DNA of 12,245 nt. Origin: Nitrospirota bacterium (lineage in GTDB: Bacteria > Nitrospirota > Thermodesulfovibrionia > Thermodesulfovibrionales > SM23-35). The notes beneath the pieces were generated by a model. The model did no database searches, had not been told where the DNA came from, and worked only from the letters and a program-made list of their open reading frames with translations. Below are positions 1 through 6,805 of this stretch, piece by piece; the stretch's first letter is position 1, and each line of letters opens with the position of its first letter. The translations under genes and the position numbers were made by a program. The DNA lies in the NCBI GenBank assembly GCA_016212245.1, contig JACRGU010000111.1, forward strand, positions 1 through 12,245. The letters are read 5' to 3'.

Positions 1-579
1 CATATCTGTCATTATAAAGCAGAGCATTGTGGCCATATCAGGGCATATCATTCCCGCACCCTTACAGATACCAACGATTATGCCCATCTCATTACCAATT
101 TTTACCTTTTTCCTTACAATCTTTGGAAATGTATCAGTTGTTATTATTGCTGCTGCGACATCCTCTACAGTTGACCTGCCGAGGTTATCTATCAATTCAG
201 GAATCTTTTGTCTTACTCGCTCCATAGGCATGGGTGCCCCTATGACACCTGTTGAACAGACATAAATGAGAGATGGTTTTATGTTTAGGCCATCAGCAAT
301 AAGTTTTGCCATCAGGGCAGCATCCTGTATGCCCTTTTTACCTGTGCATGCATTGGCATTGCCGCTATTGACGATTATTGCCTGCCCCCTGCCTGACTTA
401 ATCTTTTTTATATTGAGTTTTACAGGTGCAGCCTTGACCCTGTTTGTTGTGAATGTGCCGGCAATATTTGCCTCGACTTTAGAATAAATGAGTGCAAGGT
501 CTTTACGCCCAGGTTTTTTGATTGCAGCCTCTACGATAGAGAATAAAAAACCTTTTGGAATCAGTATTGTTTTACTCAC
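1..579 (-). CDS. argJ: ArgJ, bifunctional glutamate N-acetyltransferase (5' part, cut by window edge)
   Basis: ArgJ transfers the acetyl group of N-acetylornithine to glutamate (and in bifunctional forms acetylates glutamate from acetyl-CoA) in the cytoplasmic cyclic arginine pathway. The 193 codons visible on the minus strand read through without a stop. They contain family landmarks: PKGFLFS near the N-terminus, GRKDLALIYS, FTTNRVKAAPV, VNNSGNANACTG, STGVIG, ITTDTFPK and, near the edge, KGAGMICPDMATML. The ATML Thr is the nucleophile at which ArgJ precursors self-cleave into alpha and beta chains, so the whole alpha chain and the first beta residues are present; the rest lies off the left edge. 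The start is GTG at 579: the in-frame stop is only three codons upstream and no ATG fits. There is no clear Shine-Dalgarno, because the 28-bp gap to argC is filled by a 7-nt repeat array that also contains the GTG. Probably co-transcribed with argC. Confidence 0.95.
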   Translation of the reverse strand, partial: MSKTILIPKGFLFSIVEAAIKKPGRKDLALIYSKVEANIAGTFTTNRVKAAPVKLNIKKIKSGRGQAIIVNSGNANACTGKKGIQDAALMAKLIADGLNIKPSLIYVCSTGVIGAPMPMERVRQKIPELIDNLGRSTVEDVAAAIITTDTFPKIVRKKVKIGNEMGIIVGICKGAGMICPDMATMLCFIMTDM

Positions 580-607
580 AACTTGTTACTCGTCACTTTA
601 TCACTGC
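572..607 (-). repeat. Degenerate 7-nt repeat array at the argC-argJ junction
   Basis: Read on the plus strand, the trinucleotide ACT recurs at 574, 581, 588, 595 and 603, giving spacings of 7, 7, 7 and 8. Units include TTACTCA, TTACTCG, TCACTTT and ATCACTG. The array fills the whole gap between the argC stop and the argJ start, contains the argJ GTG start, and leaves no recognisable ribosome-binding site. Copies are diverged, so it is called from periodicity rather than identity. Confidence 0.6.
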
Positions 608-1648
608 TTATGGGAACATCGCTATTGTGTCGAGGGCTGTTTTTTCATCAAATCCCATCATGATATTCATATTGTGTACTGCCTGTCCTGATGCGCCTTT
701 CATAAGGTTATCTATTGCAGTGACAATGATTAGGGTATCTGTCCTCATATTTATGGTTAGCCCGACCTCACACATGTTTGTCCCTCGCACATTTTTAACA
801 TTAGGTGATCCTCCATCATCAAGAACCTGTACAAATGGCTCATTGGAATATGACTTTTTATAGACATCTATAATCTTTTCCATACTGATATTTTTTGTAA
901 GCCGTGCATATATGGTTGTAAGTATCCCTCTGTCGAAGGGCGCAAGGTGTGGTGTAAAGTTAATTTTTATATCCTTTCCTGCTATAACAGAAAGCTCCTG
1001 TTCGATCTCAGGTGTGTGTCTGTGTGATGCAACTGCATATGCCTTGAACCCTTCATTCACCTCACAGTATGAAAATTTTATATCTGACTTTCTTCCCGCA
1101 CCGCTTGTCCCTGACTTCGAGTCTATAACTATTGAGTCAACAGCAATCAGTTTATTTTTTGTTGCAGGGTATAATCCAAGGATTGCTCCTGTTGGGTAGC
1201 ATCCAGGGTTGGCGATGAGATTTGCCTTTGCAATCTTTTTTCTGTAAAGCTCTGGAAGGCCGTAAACAGCCTTTTTCAGGGTTGTTTGAAATTTATGAGG
1301 CACCTTATACCATTCTTCATATATCCTTACATCTCTGAGCCTGTAATCAGCAGAGAGGTCAATAACCTTTTCCCCATGTTTAAAAAGAAAGTCCACTGCC
1401 TCCTGGGACCTTCCATGAGGAAGGGCCATGAAAAACAGGTCTGCCCTATCGAGGATATCGTTAACTTTTAACTGTTCATATATGAGGTTCGAGTATCTGT
1501 AAAGATAGGGGAAGAGGTCGCTTATAGATTTACCTGCAGATTTCTCTGATGTGACAGCTGTAACTGTAACTCCGGGGTGATTTGAAAGGAGGCGAAGTAA
1601 TTCACAACCTGTATATCCACTACCACCACATATGGCAACCCTTAACAT
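608..1648 (-). CDS. argC: ArgC, N-acetyl-gamma-glutamyl-phosphate reductase
   Basis: ArgC reduces N-acetyl-glutamyl-5-phosphate to the semialdehyde with NADPH, the third step of arginine biosynthesis. The 346-residue product has the usual length. It shows the N-terminal dinucleotide-binding loop GGSGYTG (residues 8-14), the catalytic-cysteine motif NPGCYPTG with Cys150, GTSGAGR, the SHRHTPE substrate-binding stretch and the C-terminal ASGQAVHNMN motif. The first residues MLRVAICGGSGYTG match the family start, so ATG 1648 is secure. However, the bases directly upstream are five perfect copies of a 7-nt repeat, so there is no Shine-Dalgarno. argJ follows 28 bp downstream and rpsI lies 102 bp upstream on the same strand. 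The ribosomal protein-argC linkage is seen in Nitrospirota and some Desulfobacterota. Confidence 0.97.
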   Translation of the reverse strand: MLRVAICGGSGYTGCELLRLLSNHPGVTVTAVTSEKSAGKSISDLFPYLYRYSNLIYEQLKVNDILDRADLFFMALPHGRSQEAVDFLFKHGEKVIDLSADYRLRDVRIYEEWYKVPHKFQTTLKKAVYGLPELYRKKIAKANLIANPGCYPTGAILGLYPATKNKLIAVDSIVIDSKSGTSGAGRKSDIKFSYCEVNEGFKAYAVASHRHTPEIEQELSVIAGKDIKINFTPHLAPFDRGILTTIYARLTKNISMEKIIDVYKKSYSNEPFVQVLDDGGSPNVKNVRGTNMCEVGLTINMRTDTLIIVTAIDNLMKGASGQAVHNMNIMMGFDEKTALDTIAMFP

Positions 1649-1683
1649 AGTGAACAGTGAACAGTGAACAGTGAACAGTGAAC
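1649..1683 (+). repeat. Five perfect tandem copies of AGTGAAC abutting the argC start codon
   Basis: Copies at 1649-1655, 1656-1662, 1663-1669, 1670-1676 and 1677-1683 are identical. On the argC coding strand the array reads GTTCACT repeated and ends at the base before the ATG, so it occupies the ribosome-binding-site region. It is the most homogeneous array in the window, suggesting recent expansion. Confidence 0.95.
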
Positions 1684-1713
1684 AAAAAACTGACTGCTGG
1701 CTATCAAAGAATA

Positions 1714-1748
1714 ATCACTAATTACTAAACACTGATCACTAATCACTC
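1714..1748 (-). repeat. Five diverged 7-nt units just downstream of rpsI
   Basis: Plus-strand units are ATCACTA (1714), ATTACTA (1721), AACACTG (1728), ATCACTA (1735) and ATCACTC (1742), in exact 7-nt register and ending two bases before the rpsI stop codon. On the minus strand the unit is of AGTGATT type, so this array is inverted relative to the AGTGAAC array at 1649-1683. The AGTGA / TCACT cores of the two arrays could pair across about 30 nt of unique sequence in the rpsI-argC mRNA. Confidence 0.85.
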
Positions 1749-1750
1749 TG

Positions 1751-2143
1751 TTACCTTTTGGAGAACTGGAATCTCTTTCTTGCGCCCTTCTGACCGTATT
1801 TCTTTCTCTCTTTCTCCCGTGGGTCCCTTGTGAGAAAGCCCTCCTTCTTGAGCCTTAATCTGAGGTCATTGTCCATACGTACAAGTGCCCTTGATATCCC
1901 GTGTCTTATTGCACCTGCCTGGCCTGTAAGACCGCCTCCACCAACTTTTGCAGTGATATTATATTTCCCTGTTACACCAGCAAGCTCGATTGGTTGACGG
2001 ATAATCATCCTTAATGTTTCTCTCGGGAAATAGCTATCAACAGGTTTGTTATTGACGATTATCTGACCTTTCCCAGGTGAAATACGCACTCTTGCTATTG
2101 AGGTTTTTCTCCTGCCGGTTGCATTATATTGAATCTCAACCAT
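1751..2143 (-). CDS. rpsI: 30S ribosomal protein S9
   Basis: S9 (uS9) is a small-subunit head protein whose C-terminal tail reaches the P-site tRNA. The product is 130 residues, the usual bacterial length. It shows ATGRRKTSIARV near the N-terminus, the central GGGLTGQAGAIRHGISRAL motif, and the basic tail ending in the conserved Ser-Lys-Arg. The start ATG 2143 has a GGAG six bases upstream, and the rplM stop TAG overlaps that ribosome-binding site (TAGGAG). The two genes are therefore tightly coupled, with 9 bp between them. This is the classical rplM-rpsI operon pair. Confidence 0.98.
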   Translation of the reverse strand: MVEIQYNATGRRKTSIARVRISPGKGQIIVNNKPVDSYFPRETLRMIIRQPIELAGVTGKYNITAKVGGGGLTGQAGAIRHGISRALVRMDNDLRLRLKKEGFLTRDPREKERKKYGQKGARKRFQFSKR

Positions 2144-2152
2144 CTAAAACTC

Positions 2153-2575
2153 CTATAAGATTTCTGGTTTCTGTGCTTTATGAGGGTGTTCTGATCCCCT
2201 GTATACCTTGAGCTTCTTGAACATCGCCCTGCCGAGCCTGTTTTTTGGAAGCATTCCCCATACTGCATCCTTGATCATCTTTTCGGGTTTTTTTTCAAGA
2301 AGCTCTTTTGCGGTCCGGATTTTTAGACCACCTGTGTAGCCTGAATGGTGGTAATACACCTTGTCTGTAAGCTTTCTGCCTGTAAGTCTTATCTTATCCG
2401 CATTCACAACAACAACAAAATCTCCTGTGTCTATATTGGGAGTGAATACTGACTTGTTCTTTCCACGCAGGTACACTGCTACCTTACTTGCAAGCCTTCC
2501 AAGTACAGCATCCTTTGCATCAACAAGATACCACTTTCGTTCAACAGTACCTTTTTTAGCGAACTGAGTTTTCAT
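2153..2575 (-). CDS. rplM: 50S ribosomal protein L13
   Basis: L13 (uL13) is an early-assembling large-subunit protein. The 140-residue product matches the usual length of about 142. It carries the family features KWYLVDAKDAVLGRLAS near the N-terminus, GDFVVVVNADKIRLTGRK, YYHHSGYTGGLK, and the MLPKNRLGRAMFKKLKVYRG block near the C-terminus. ATG 2575 is preceded by AAGGTGA as a plausible ribosome-binding site. The gene lies 84 bp downstream of glyS and has its own likely promoter in that gap. In several bacteria L13 binds its mRNA leader as an autogenous repressor; the short leader here has a palindrome but is not a leader family I recognise. Confidence 0.98.
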   Translation of the reverse strand: MKTQFAKKGTVERKWYLVDAKDAVLGRLASKVAVYLRGKNKSVFTPNIDTGDFVVVVNADKIRLTGRKLTDKVYYHHSGYTGGLKIRTAKELLEKKPEKMIKDAVWGMLPKNRLGRAMFKKLKVYRGSEHPHKAQKPEIL

Positions 2576-2603
2576 CCCTTCACCTTTTTATTGAAATTAA
2601 GCC

Positions 2604-2615
2604 AAAATGCATTTT
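2604..2615. other. 12-bp perfect palindrome in the rplM leader
   Basis: AAAATGCATTTT is a perfect dyad lying between the predicted rplM transcription start (around 2626) and its start codon. It could be a protein-binding site or a weak RNA hairpin for feedback by L13 or S9. That role is only a guess: the dyad is AT-rich and may be chance. Confidence 0.25.
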
Positions 2616-2633
2616 TCGAGTTAAGCATTTGAT

Positions 2634-2663
2634 AGAATAATAAAATTATTAAAGAATTGTCAA
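2634..2663 (-). promoter_or_regulatory. Sigma70-type promoter for rplM-rpsI
   Basis: On the minus strand a perfect TTGACA (-35, plus coordinates 2658-2663) is followed after 18 bp by TATTCT (-10, 2634-2639), giving a start near 2626 and a leader of about 50 nt before rplM. The glyS stop TGA lies inside the TTGACA, so the promoter begins exactly where the upstream gene ends. This would let the ribosomal protein genes be expressed independently of glyQS. Confidence 0.65.
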
Positions 2664-4750
2664 CATTCAGCAGTGGACAGTTTTGAAAAGTCTGCAATGG
2701 ATGAAGCTGCCCTCCAGATCTCTTTGAGTAATGCCAGTCTGTTTTGCCTCATCTCTTCCCGCTTATCCATCACAAGGACACGGTCAAAAAAATGGTTAAT
2801 TGGTTCTGTTAATGAAGAAAGGGTATTGATTGCATCATAATACTGTCTATCTTTAAGAAGGGCTGTGACATCGGATTTAACGGAGTCGAGTTTTTCTTTG
2901 AGTCTCTTCTCAGGTTCTTCTATCAGGAGCTCGGCTTTTAATTCAGGAATTGCTATCTCTGGAATTATATTATTTACACGCTTTATTGCAAGTAGAAAGT
3001 TATTGTATCCCCTGTCCTTTTTGAATTTCTGTATAGCATCGAGCCTTCCCCTTATCTCTTTTAATGGCATGCAGCCTGAGAGTGAAAGGACTGATTGGAT
3101 CAGATCGGATGTATAACCATCTGCTGAAAATACGGATTCAAATCTCTGTCCAAAAAACTGCATTATATTTTTCTCTGCATCTCCTGAGCCATTTATATGT
3201 GAGAGATTATTGAGTGCTTTATCTACGAGTTCTTTTAACGTAATGCTGTAACCCCTGGTTAATATTATCGCTACGACTCCGAGTGCCTGTCGCCTCAGGG
3301 CAAAAGGGTCTTCAGAGCCTGTAGGTGTAAGCCCTATAGAAAAGAATGAAGCTATGTTGTCTATCTTATCAGCTATGCTGAGAATCGCTCCAACTTCTGT
3401 CTGTGGAAGTCTTCCACCTGAATGTGCTGGCAGATACTGCTCTTCTATGGCTTCTGCAATTTCGCTGTTTTCTCTGTCATGAAGAACATAGTATTTCCCC
3501 ATGATTCCCTGCAGCTCAGGAAATTCCCTGACAATGCCTGTTATGAGATCTGTTTTTGAAAGCCATGCAGCACGACTGAGCCTCTCTTTTGCTGAAGGCA
3601 GAAGCCTATCCGCAAGAAATCCTGCAATAGAGACTATCCGTTCTGTTTTTTCATAGAGATTCCCGAGCCTGTCATGGAATGTAACCTTCCTGAGCTCCTC
3701 TATCCTTTCAGAGAGTGGTTTTTTCCTGTCATCCTCAAAATAGAACCTCGCATCTTCAAACCTTGCCTTTATGACTCGTTCGGCACCAATCTTCACTGTC
3801 TCTGCATTTTCTTCCCTTGTATTACTGATAACGATAAAATGGTTAATTAGTTTGCCCCCTCCGTCTTCTATAGCAAAACATTTCTGATAGTCTTTCATGA
3901 CAGTAATGAGTAGTTCTTTTGGCAGCTCCAGATACTCTTCTGAAAAGCTGCATAGCACAGGGACAGGATATTCAACAAGAAAATTGACTGTCTCGATTAG
4001 TTCCTCGTCTTCTATGGGTCTTCCGCCTACTACATCAGAGAGCTTTCTGATACCTGCAAGGATTATCTTCCTTCTTTCTTTCTGGTCAAGTATTACATAG
4101 TTATTTTTGAGAAGATTTATGTAAGCTGATATCCCCTTTACCTGGAATGTGGCAGGTGAGAGGAAACGATGCCCCCTTGTCATATTACTGCTCTTTATTC
4201 CATCAATCTCAAAATGGATGACATCCTCACCGAACATAGATAGAAGCCAGTGTATCGGCCTGGCAAACCTTATGCTTCCGTTTCCCCATCTCATGGTCTT
4301 CGGGAAGTTTATGGAAAGAATGACTTTCTTTAATATTTCTGGTAGAAGGTCTTTGACAGCTATTCCTTTCTCTTCAAACACTGCAACAACATATTCGCCT
4401 TTGTCCCTTCTTTTCACAATAAGACTCTCTACATTTATCCCATGAGAGTTTGCGAACCCTATTGCTGCCCTTGTCGGATTACCTTTGTTATCAAAGGCCA
4501 CTTTTTTTGCAGGGCCGAATATCTCCCTTACCCGATCGCCCTGCACCTCTGGTAATCCAGTAATGAAAAGCGAGAGCCTTCTTGGTGTTGCATAAGCCTC
4601 TATTTCTGAAAAATCAATATAGGTTTCTTTTAAGATTGTGGCGGTATTTTCCTTTAAGCTCTGGATTGCTCCTGGCAGAAACCCTGCTGGTATTTCTTCT
4701 GTGCCAATCTCAAGAAGAAGTGAGAAGTTATGAATCTCTTCATTTCCCAT
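2660..4750 (-). CDS. glyS: Glycyl-tRNA synthetase beta subunit
   Basis: GlyS is the beta subunit of the bacterial alpha2beta2 glycyl-tRNA synthetase; it binds tRNA-Gly while GlyQ carries the catalytic core. The product is 696 residues (E. coli 689). It starts with the family signature LLEIGTEEIPAGFL (residues 12-25) and contains YATPRRLSL, INFPKTMRWG, an HD-like central region (SKTDLITGIVREFPELQGIMGKYY, split here only by family knowledge), and a C-terminal helical anticodon-binding region with VMDKREEMRQNRLALL. The start ATG 4750 lies three bases after the glyQ stop, with AGGA upstream, so the two are translationally coupled. The stop codon overlaps the -35 box of the rplM promoter. No frameshift or missing block was seen. 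Confidence 0.97.
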   Translation of the reverse strand: MGNEEIHNFSLLLEIGTEEIPAGFLPGAIQSLKENTATILKETYIDFSEIEAYATPRRLSLFITGLPEVQGDRVREIFGPAKKVAFDNKGNPTRAAIGFANSHGINVESLIVKRRDKGEYVVAVFEEKGIAVKDLLPEILKKVILSINFPKTMRWGNGSIRFARPIHWLLSMFGEDVIHFEIDGIKSSNMTRGHRFLSPATFQVKGISAYINLLKNNYVILDQKERRKIILAGIRKLSDVVGGRPIEDEELIETVNFLVEYPVPVLCSFSEEYLELPKELLITVMKDYQKCFAIEDGGGKLINHFIVISNTREENAETVKIGAERVIKARFEDARFYFEDDRKKPLSERIEELRKVTFHDRLGNLYEKTERIVSIAGFLADRLLPSAKERLSRAAWLSKTDLITGIVREFPELQGIMGKYYVLHDRENSEIAEAIEEQYLPAHSGGRLPQTEVGAILSIADKIDNIASFFSIGLTPTGSEDPFALRRQALGVVAIILTRGYSITLKELVDKALNNLSHINGSGDAEKNIMQFFGQRFESVFSADGYTSDLIQSVLSLSGCMPLKEIRGRLDAIQKFKKDRGYNNFLLAIKRVNNIIPEIAIPELKAELLIEEPEKRLKEKLDSVKSDVTALLKDRQYYDAINTLSSLTEPINHFFDRVLVMDKREEMRQNRLALLKEIWRAASSIADFSKLSTAEC

Positions 4751-4753
4751 TTC

Positions 4754-5638
4754 TTATTTCCTACCTTCCACTTGCTTTAGCAAGGGGAATCCCATCTCTT
4801 CCCGCTGTTTGTAATATGCCTCTGCACAGAGCTTTGCAAGATTTCTTACACGTGCAATATATCCTGTCCTTTCTGTGACAGAAAGGGCGCCTCTCGCATC
4901 GAGCAGGTTAAAGATGTGTGAGCACTTTAAACAGAACTCATAAGATGGAAGTACAAGACCAAGTTTATTGAGTCTGAATGACTCTTTTTCGTATGCCTCA
5001 AACTGTCTTATAAGGAGTCCTGCATCGGCATAATCAAAATTATACTTTGAGAATTCTACTTCACTGATACGATGTATGTCTCCATATTTTATGCCCTTGC
5101 ACCATTTAAGGTTAAATACATTATCCACTTCTTGCAGATACATGGCAATCCGTTCGAGTCCATATGTTAGTTCAAGTGACACTGGTTTGAGGTCAATGCC
5201 TCCAACCTGCTGAAAATAGGTGAACTGGGTTATCTCCATCCCGTCGAGCCATACCTCCCATCCGAGACCCCATGCGCCGAGTGTGGGGGATTCCCAATCA
5301 TCCTCTACAAATCTGATATCATGTTTGAGCAGGTCTATACCTAAATAAGAAAGGCTTTCGAGATAGACTTCCTGACTATCGGATGGAGATGGTTTCAGGA
5401 TGACCTGGTACTGATAGTAGTACTGAAGCCTGTTTGGATTTTCTCCATACCTTCCATCAGTTGGCCTTCTTGAAGGTTCTACATATGCGGTTTTCCATGG
5501 TTCTGGCCCCAGAACCCTGAAGAATGTAGCAGGATGGAATGTGCCTGCACCTACCTCCATGTCGTATGGTTGAAGGAGAATACAGCCTTTTTTTGACCAG
5601 AACTGATTAAGTTTTAAAATCAAATCCTGAAAATACAC
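4754..5638 (-). CDS. glyQ: Glycyl-tRNA synthetase alpha subunit
   Basis: GlyQ is the class II catalytic subunit that forms glycyl-adenylate. The product is 294 residues (E. coli 303). It shows FQDLILKLNQFWSKKGC at the N-terminus, QPYDMEVGAGTFHPATF, LGPEPWKTAYVEPSRRPTDGRYGENPNR, LGWEVWLDGMEITQFTYFQQVGG and a C-terminal ARGALSVTERTGYI motif. The start chosen is GTG 5638: it has GGAG six bases upstream and gives the family N-terminus YFQDL. An ATG at 5707 would add 23 hydrophobic residues, but these are a translation of the AT-rich repeat described below and match nothing in GlyQ. glyS follows after 3 bp. The gene is divergent from the VorB-like gene. Confidence 0.96.
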   Translation of the reverse strand: MYFQDLILKLNQFWSKKGCILLQPYDMEVGAGTFHPATFFRVLGPEPWKTAYVEPSRRPTDGRYGENPNRLQYYYQYQVILKPSPSDSQEVYLESLSYLGIDLLKHDIRFVEDDWESPTLGAWGLGWEVWLDGMEITQFTYFQQVGGIDLKPVSLELTYGLERIAMYLQEVDNVFNLKWCKGIKYGDIHRISEVEFSKYNFDYADAGLLIRQFEAYEKESFRLNKLGLVLPSYEFCLKCSHIFNLLDARGALSVTERTGYIARVRNLAKLCAEAYYKQREEMGFPLLKQVEGRK

Positions 5639-5650
5639 AACAGACTCCGT

Positions 5651-5710
5651 TAACCAAATAATAACCAATGACCAATTACAATAACCAAATAATAACCAAT
5701 AATTCAATAA
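5651..5710 (-). repeat. Degenerate AT-rich heptamer repeat upstream of glyQ
   Basis: Plus-strand units TAACCAA occur at 5651, 5662, 5682 and 5693, TGACCAA at 5669 and TTACAA at 5676. Spacings are mostly 7 or 11. A 19-bp stretch at 5651-5669 is repeated exactly at 5682-5700, a direct repeat with a 31-nt period. On the minus strand the unit is GGTTATT/GGTCATT. It fills the glyQ 5' region up to its ribosome-binding site and lies in the intergenic space shared with the divergent VorB-like gene. Confidence 0.85.
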
Positions 5711-5738
5711 TTCGTTACGAGGATAGTGCTCCTGGATA

Positions 5739-5747
5739 TGTTATAAT
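5739..5747 (+). promoter_or_regulatory. Extended -10 promoter for the VorB-like gene
   Basis: TG-T-TATAAT is a perfect extended -10 element (TG 5739-5740, TATAAT 5742-5747). No good -35 is visible, as is common for extended -10 promoters. Transcription would start at about 5754-5756, right at the ATG, implying a leaderless mRNA. This is consistent with the absence of any Shine-Dalgarno before that ATG. Confidence 0.6.
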
Positions 5748-5755
5748 TATCGCTG

Positions 5756-6805
5756 ATGAGAGAAAAGCTCTTTTTGAAGGGCAATGAAGTAATTGCAGAG
5801 GCTGCAATAAATGCATGCTGTCGCTTCTATGCAGGATACCCAATAACACCCCAGAATGAAATCCCCGAATATATGTCTCATCGTATGGAAGAAGTCAGAG
5901 GGGTATTTATCCAGGCTGAAAGTGAACTCGCTGCAATAAATATGGTCTATGGTGCATCTGCTGCAGGTGCACGAGCCATGACCTCATCAAGCAGTCCAGG
6001 GATAAGCCTGAAACAGGAGGCGATATCATACCTTGCAGGGGCAGAACTCCCTGCTGTTATAGTCAACATACAGAGGGGTGGACCTGGCCTCGGAAATATA
6101 TCTGGTAGCCAGGCAGACTACCTCCAGGCAGTGAAGGGTGGAGGACACGGAGATTATAAACTACTTGTATATGCGCCTTACAACCTTCAGGAGATGTGGG
6201 ATCTCACGATGCTCGCCTTTGATAAGGCAGACGAGTACAGGAATCCTGTGATGATACTCGGAGACGGGGTAATCGGCCAGATGATGGAACCTTTCTTTCC
6301 TACGCCATATGTGAAGCCAGACCTTCCTGAAAAGGACTGGTCACTCACTGGATGCAAAGGCCGTGAACCGAGAGTTATAAAGTCTTTATACATGGGCGAA
6401 GGGGAACTGGAAAGAAGAAACCAAATATTCCAGGAAAAGTATCTTACGATGAAGGAGATAGAGGTAAGATATGAATCTGTTGATGTAGATGATTCTGAAA
6501 TTATTATTGTTGCCTTTGGAATCGCTGCGAGGATCGCCCTGTCTTCTGTAAGAAGGCTGAGGCGTGAGGGACTTAAAGTCGGGCTCTTCAGACCCATCAC
6601 CCTCTTTCCATTTCCAGAAAAGAAACTCTCCGTGCTGGCTGAAGAAAACAGGCGGTTTATTACAATAGAGATGAATGCAGGACAGATGGTTGAGGATGTG
6701 AGGCTGGCGATTAATGGGAAATCAGAGGTAATGTTTTACGGAAGGCCAGGTGGGGCTATCTTTACTCCAGAAGAGATATATGAAAAGATAAAAACAGTCT
6801 ATTAA
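5756..6805 (+). CDS. 2-oxoacid:ferredoxin oxidoreductase alpha subunit, VorB-like
   Basis: This family oxidatively decarboxylates 2-oxoacids (branched-chain 2-oxoacids, or 2-oxoglutarate in the related KorA) to acyl-CoA, reducing ferredoxin. The alpha subunit forms the interface with the thiamine-diphosphate-binding beta subunit. The 349-residue product starts with the family LFLKGNEVIAEAAI, then GYPITPQNE (residues 27-35), QAESELAAINMVYGAS, TSSSSPGISLKQE and NIQRGGPGLGNISGSQADY. A C-terminal transketolase-like domain ends with EMNAGQMVEDVRLA and FYGRPGG. Length and motifs best fit VorB of 3-methyl-2-oxobutanoate dehydrogenase, but KorA cannot be excluded by eye. No beta, gamma or ferredoxin subunit gene lies beside it, which is unusual; they may be elsewhere. 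ATG 5756 is supported by the N-terminal motif, with a promoter rather than a ribosome-binding site upstream. The stop overlaps that of the convergent macro-domain gene. Confidence 0.88.
   Translation: MREKLFLKGNEVIAEAAINACCRFYAGYPITPQNEIPEYMSHRMEEVRGVFIQAESELAAINMVYGASAAGARAMTSSSSPGISLKQEAISYLAGAELPAVIVNIQRGGPGLGNISGSQADYLQAVKGGGHGDYKLLVYAPYNLQEMWDLTMLAFDKADEYRNPVMILGDGVIGQMMEPFFPTPYVKPDLPEKDWSLTGCKGREPRVIKSLYMGEGELERRNQIFQEKYLTMKEIEVRYESVDVDDSEIIIVAFGIAARIALSSVRRLRREGLKVGLFRPITLFPFPEKKLSVLAEENRRFITIEMNAGQMVEDVRLAINGKSEVMFYGRPGGAIFTPEEIYEKIKTVY

Noticed and set aside
27..863. Plus-strand open frames opposite argJ and argC
   Set aside because: They overlap well-supported minus-strand genes, have no family resemblance and no plausible start signals.
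1649..1748. CRISPR-like array near argC
   Set aside because: Repeat units are 7 nt with no spacers, and no cas genes are present in the window.
2604..2626. Known L13 leader regulatory RNA
   Set aside because: Only a 12-bp AT-rich palindrome is visible in a leader of about 50 nt; it does not match a leader structure I recognise, so it is listed only as a low-confidence site.
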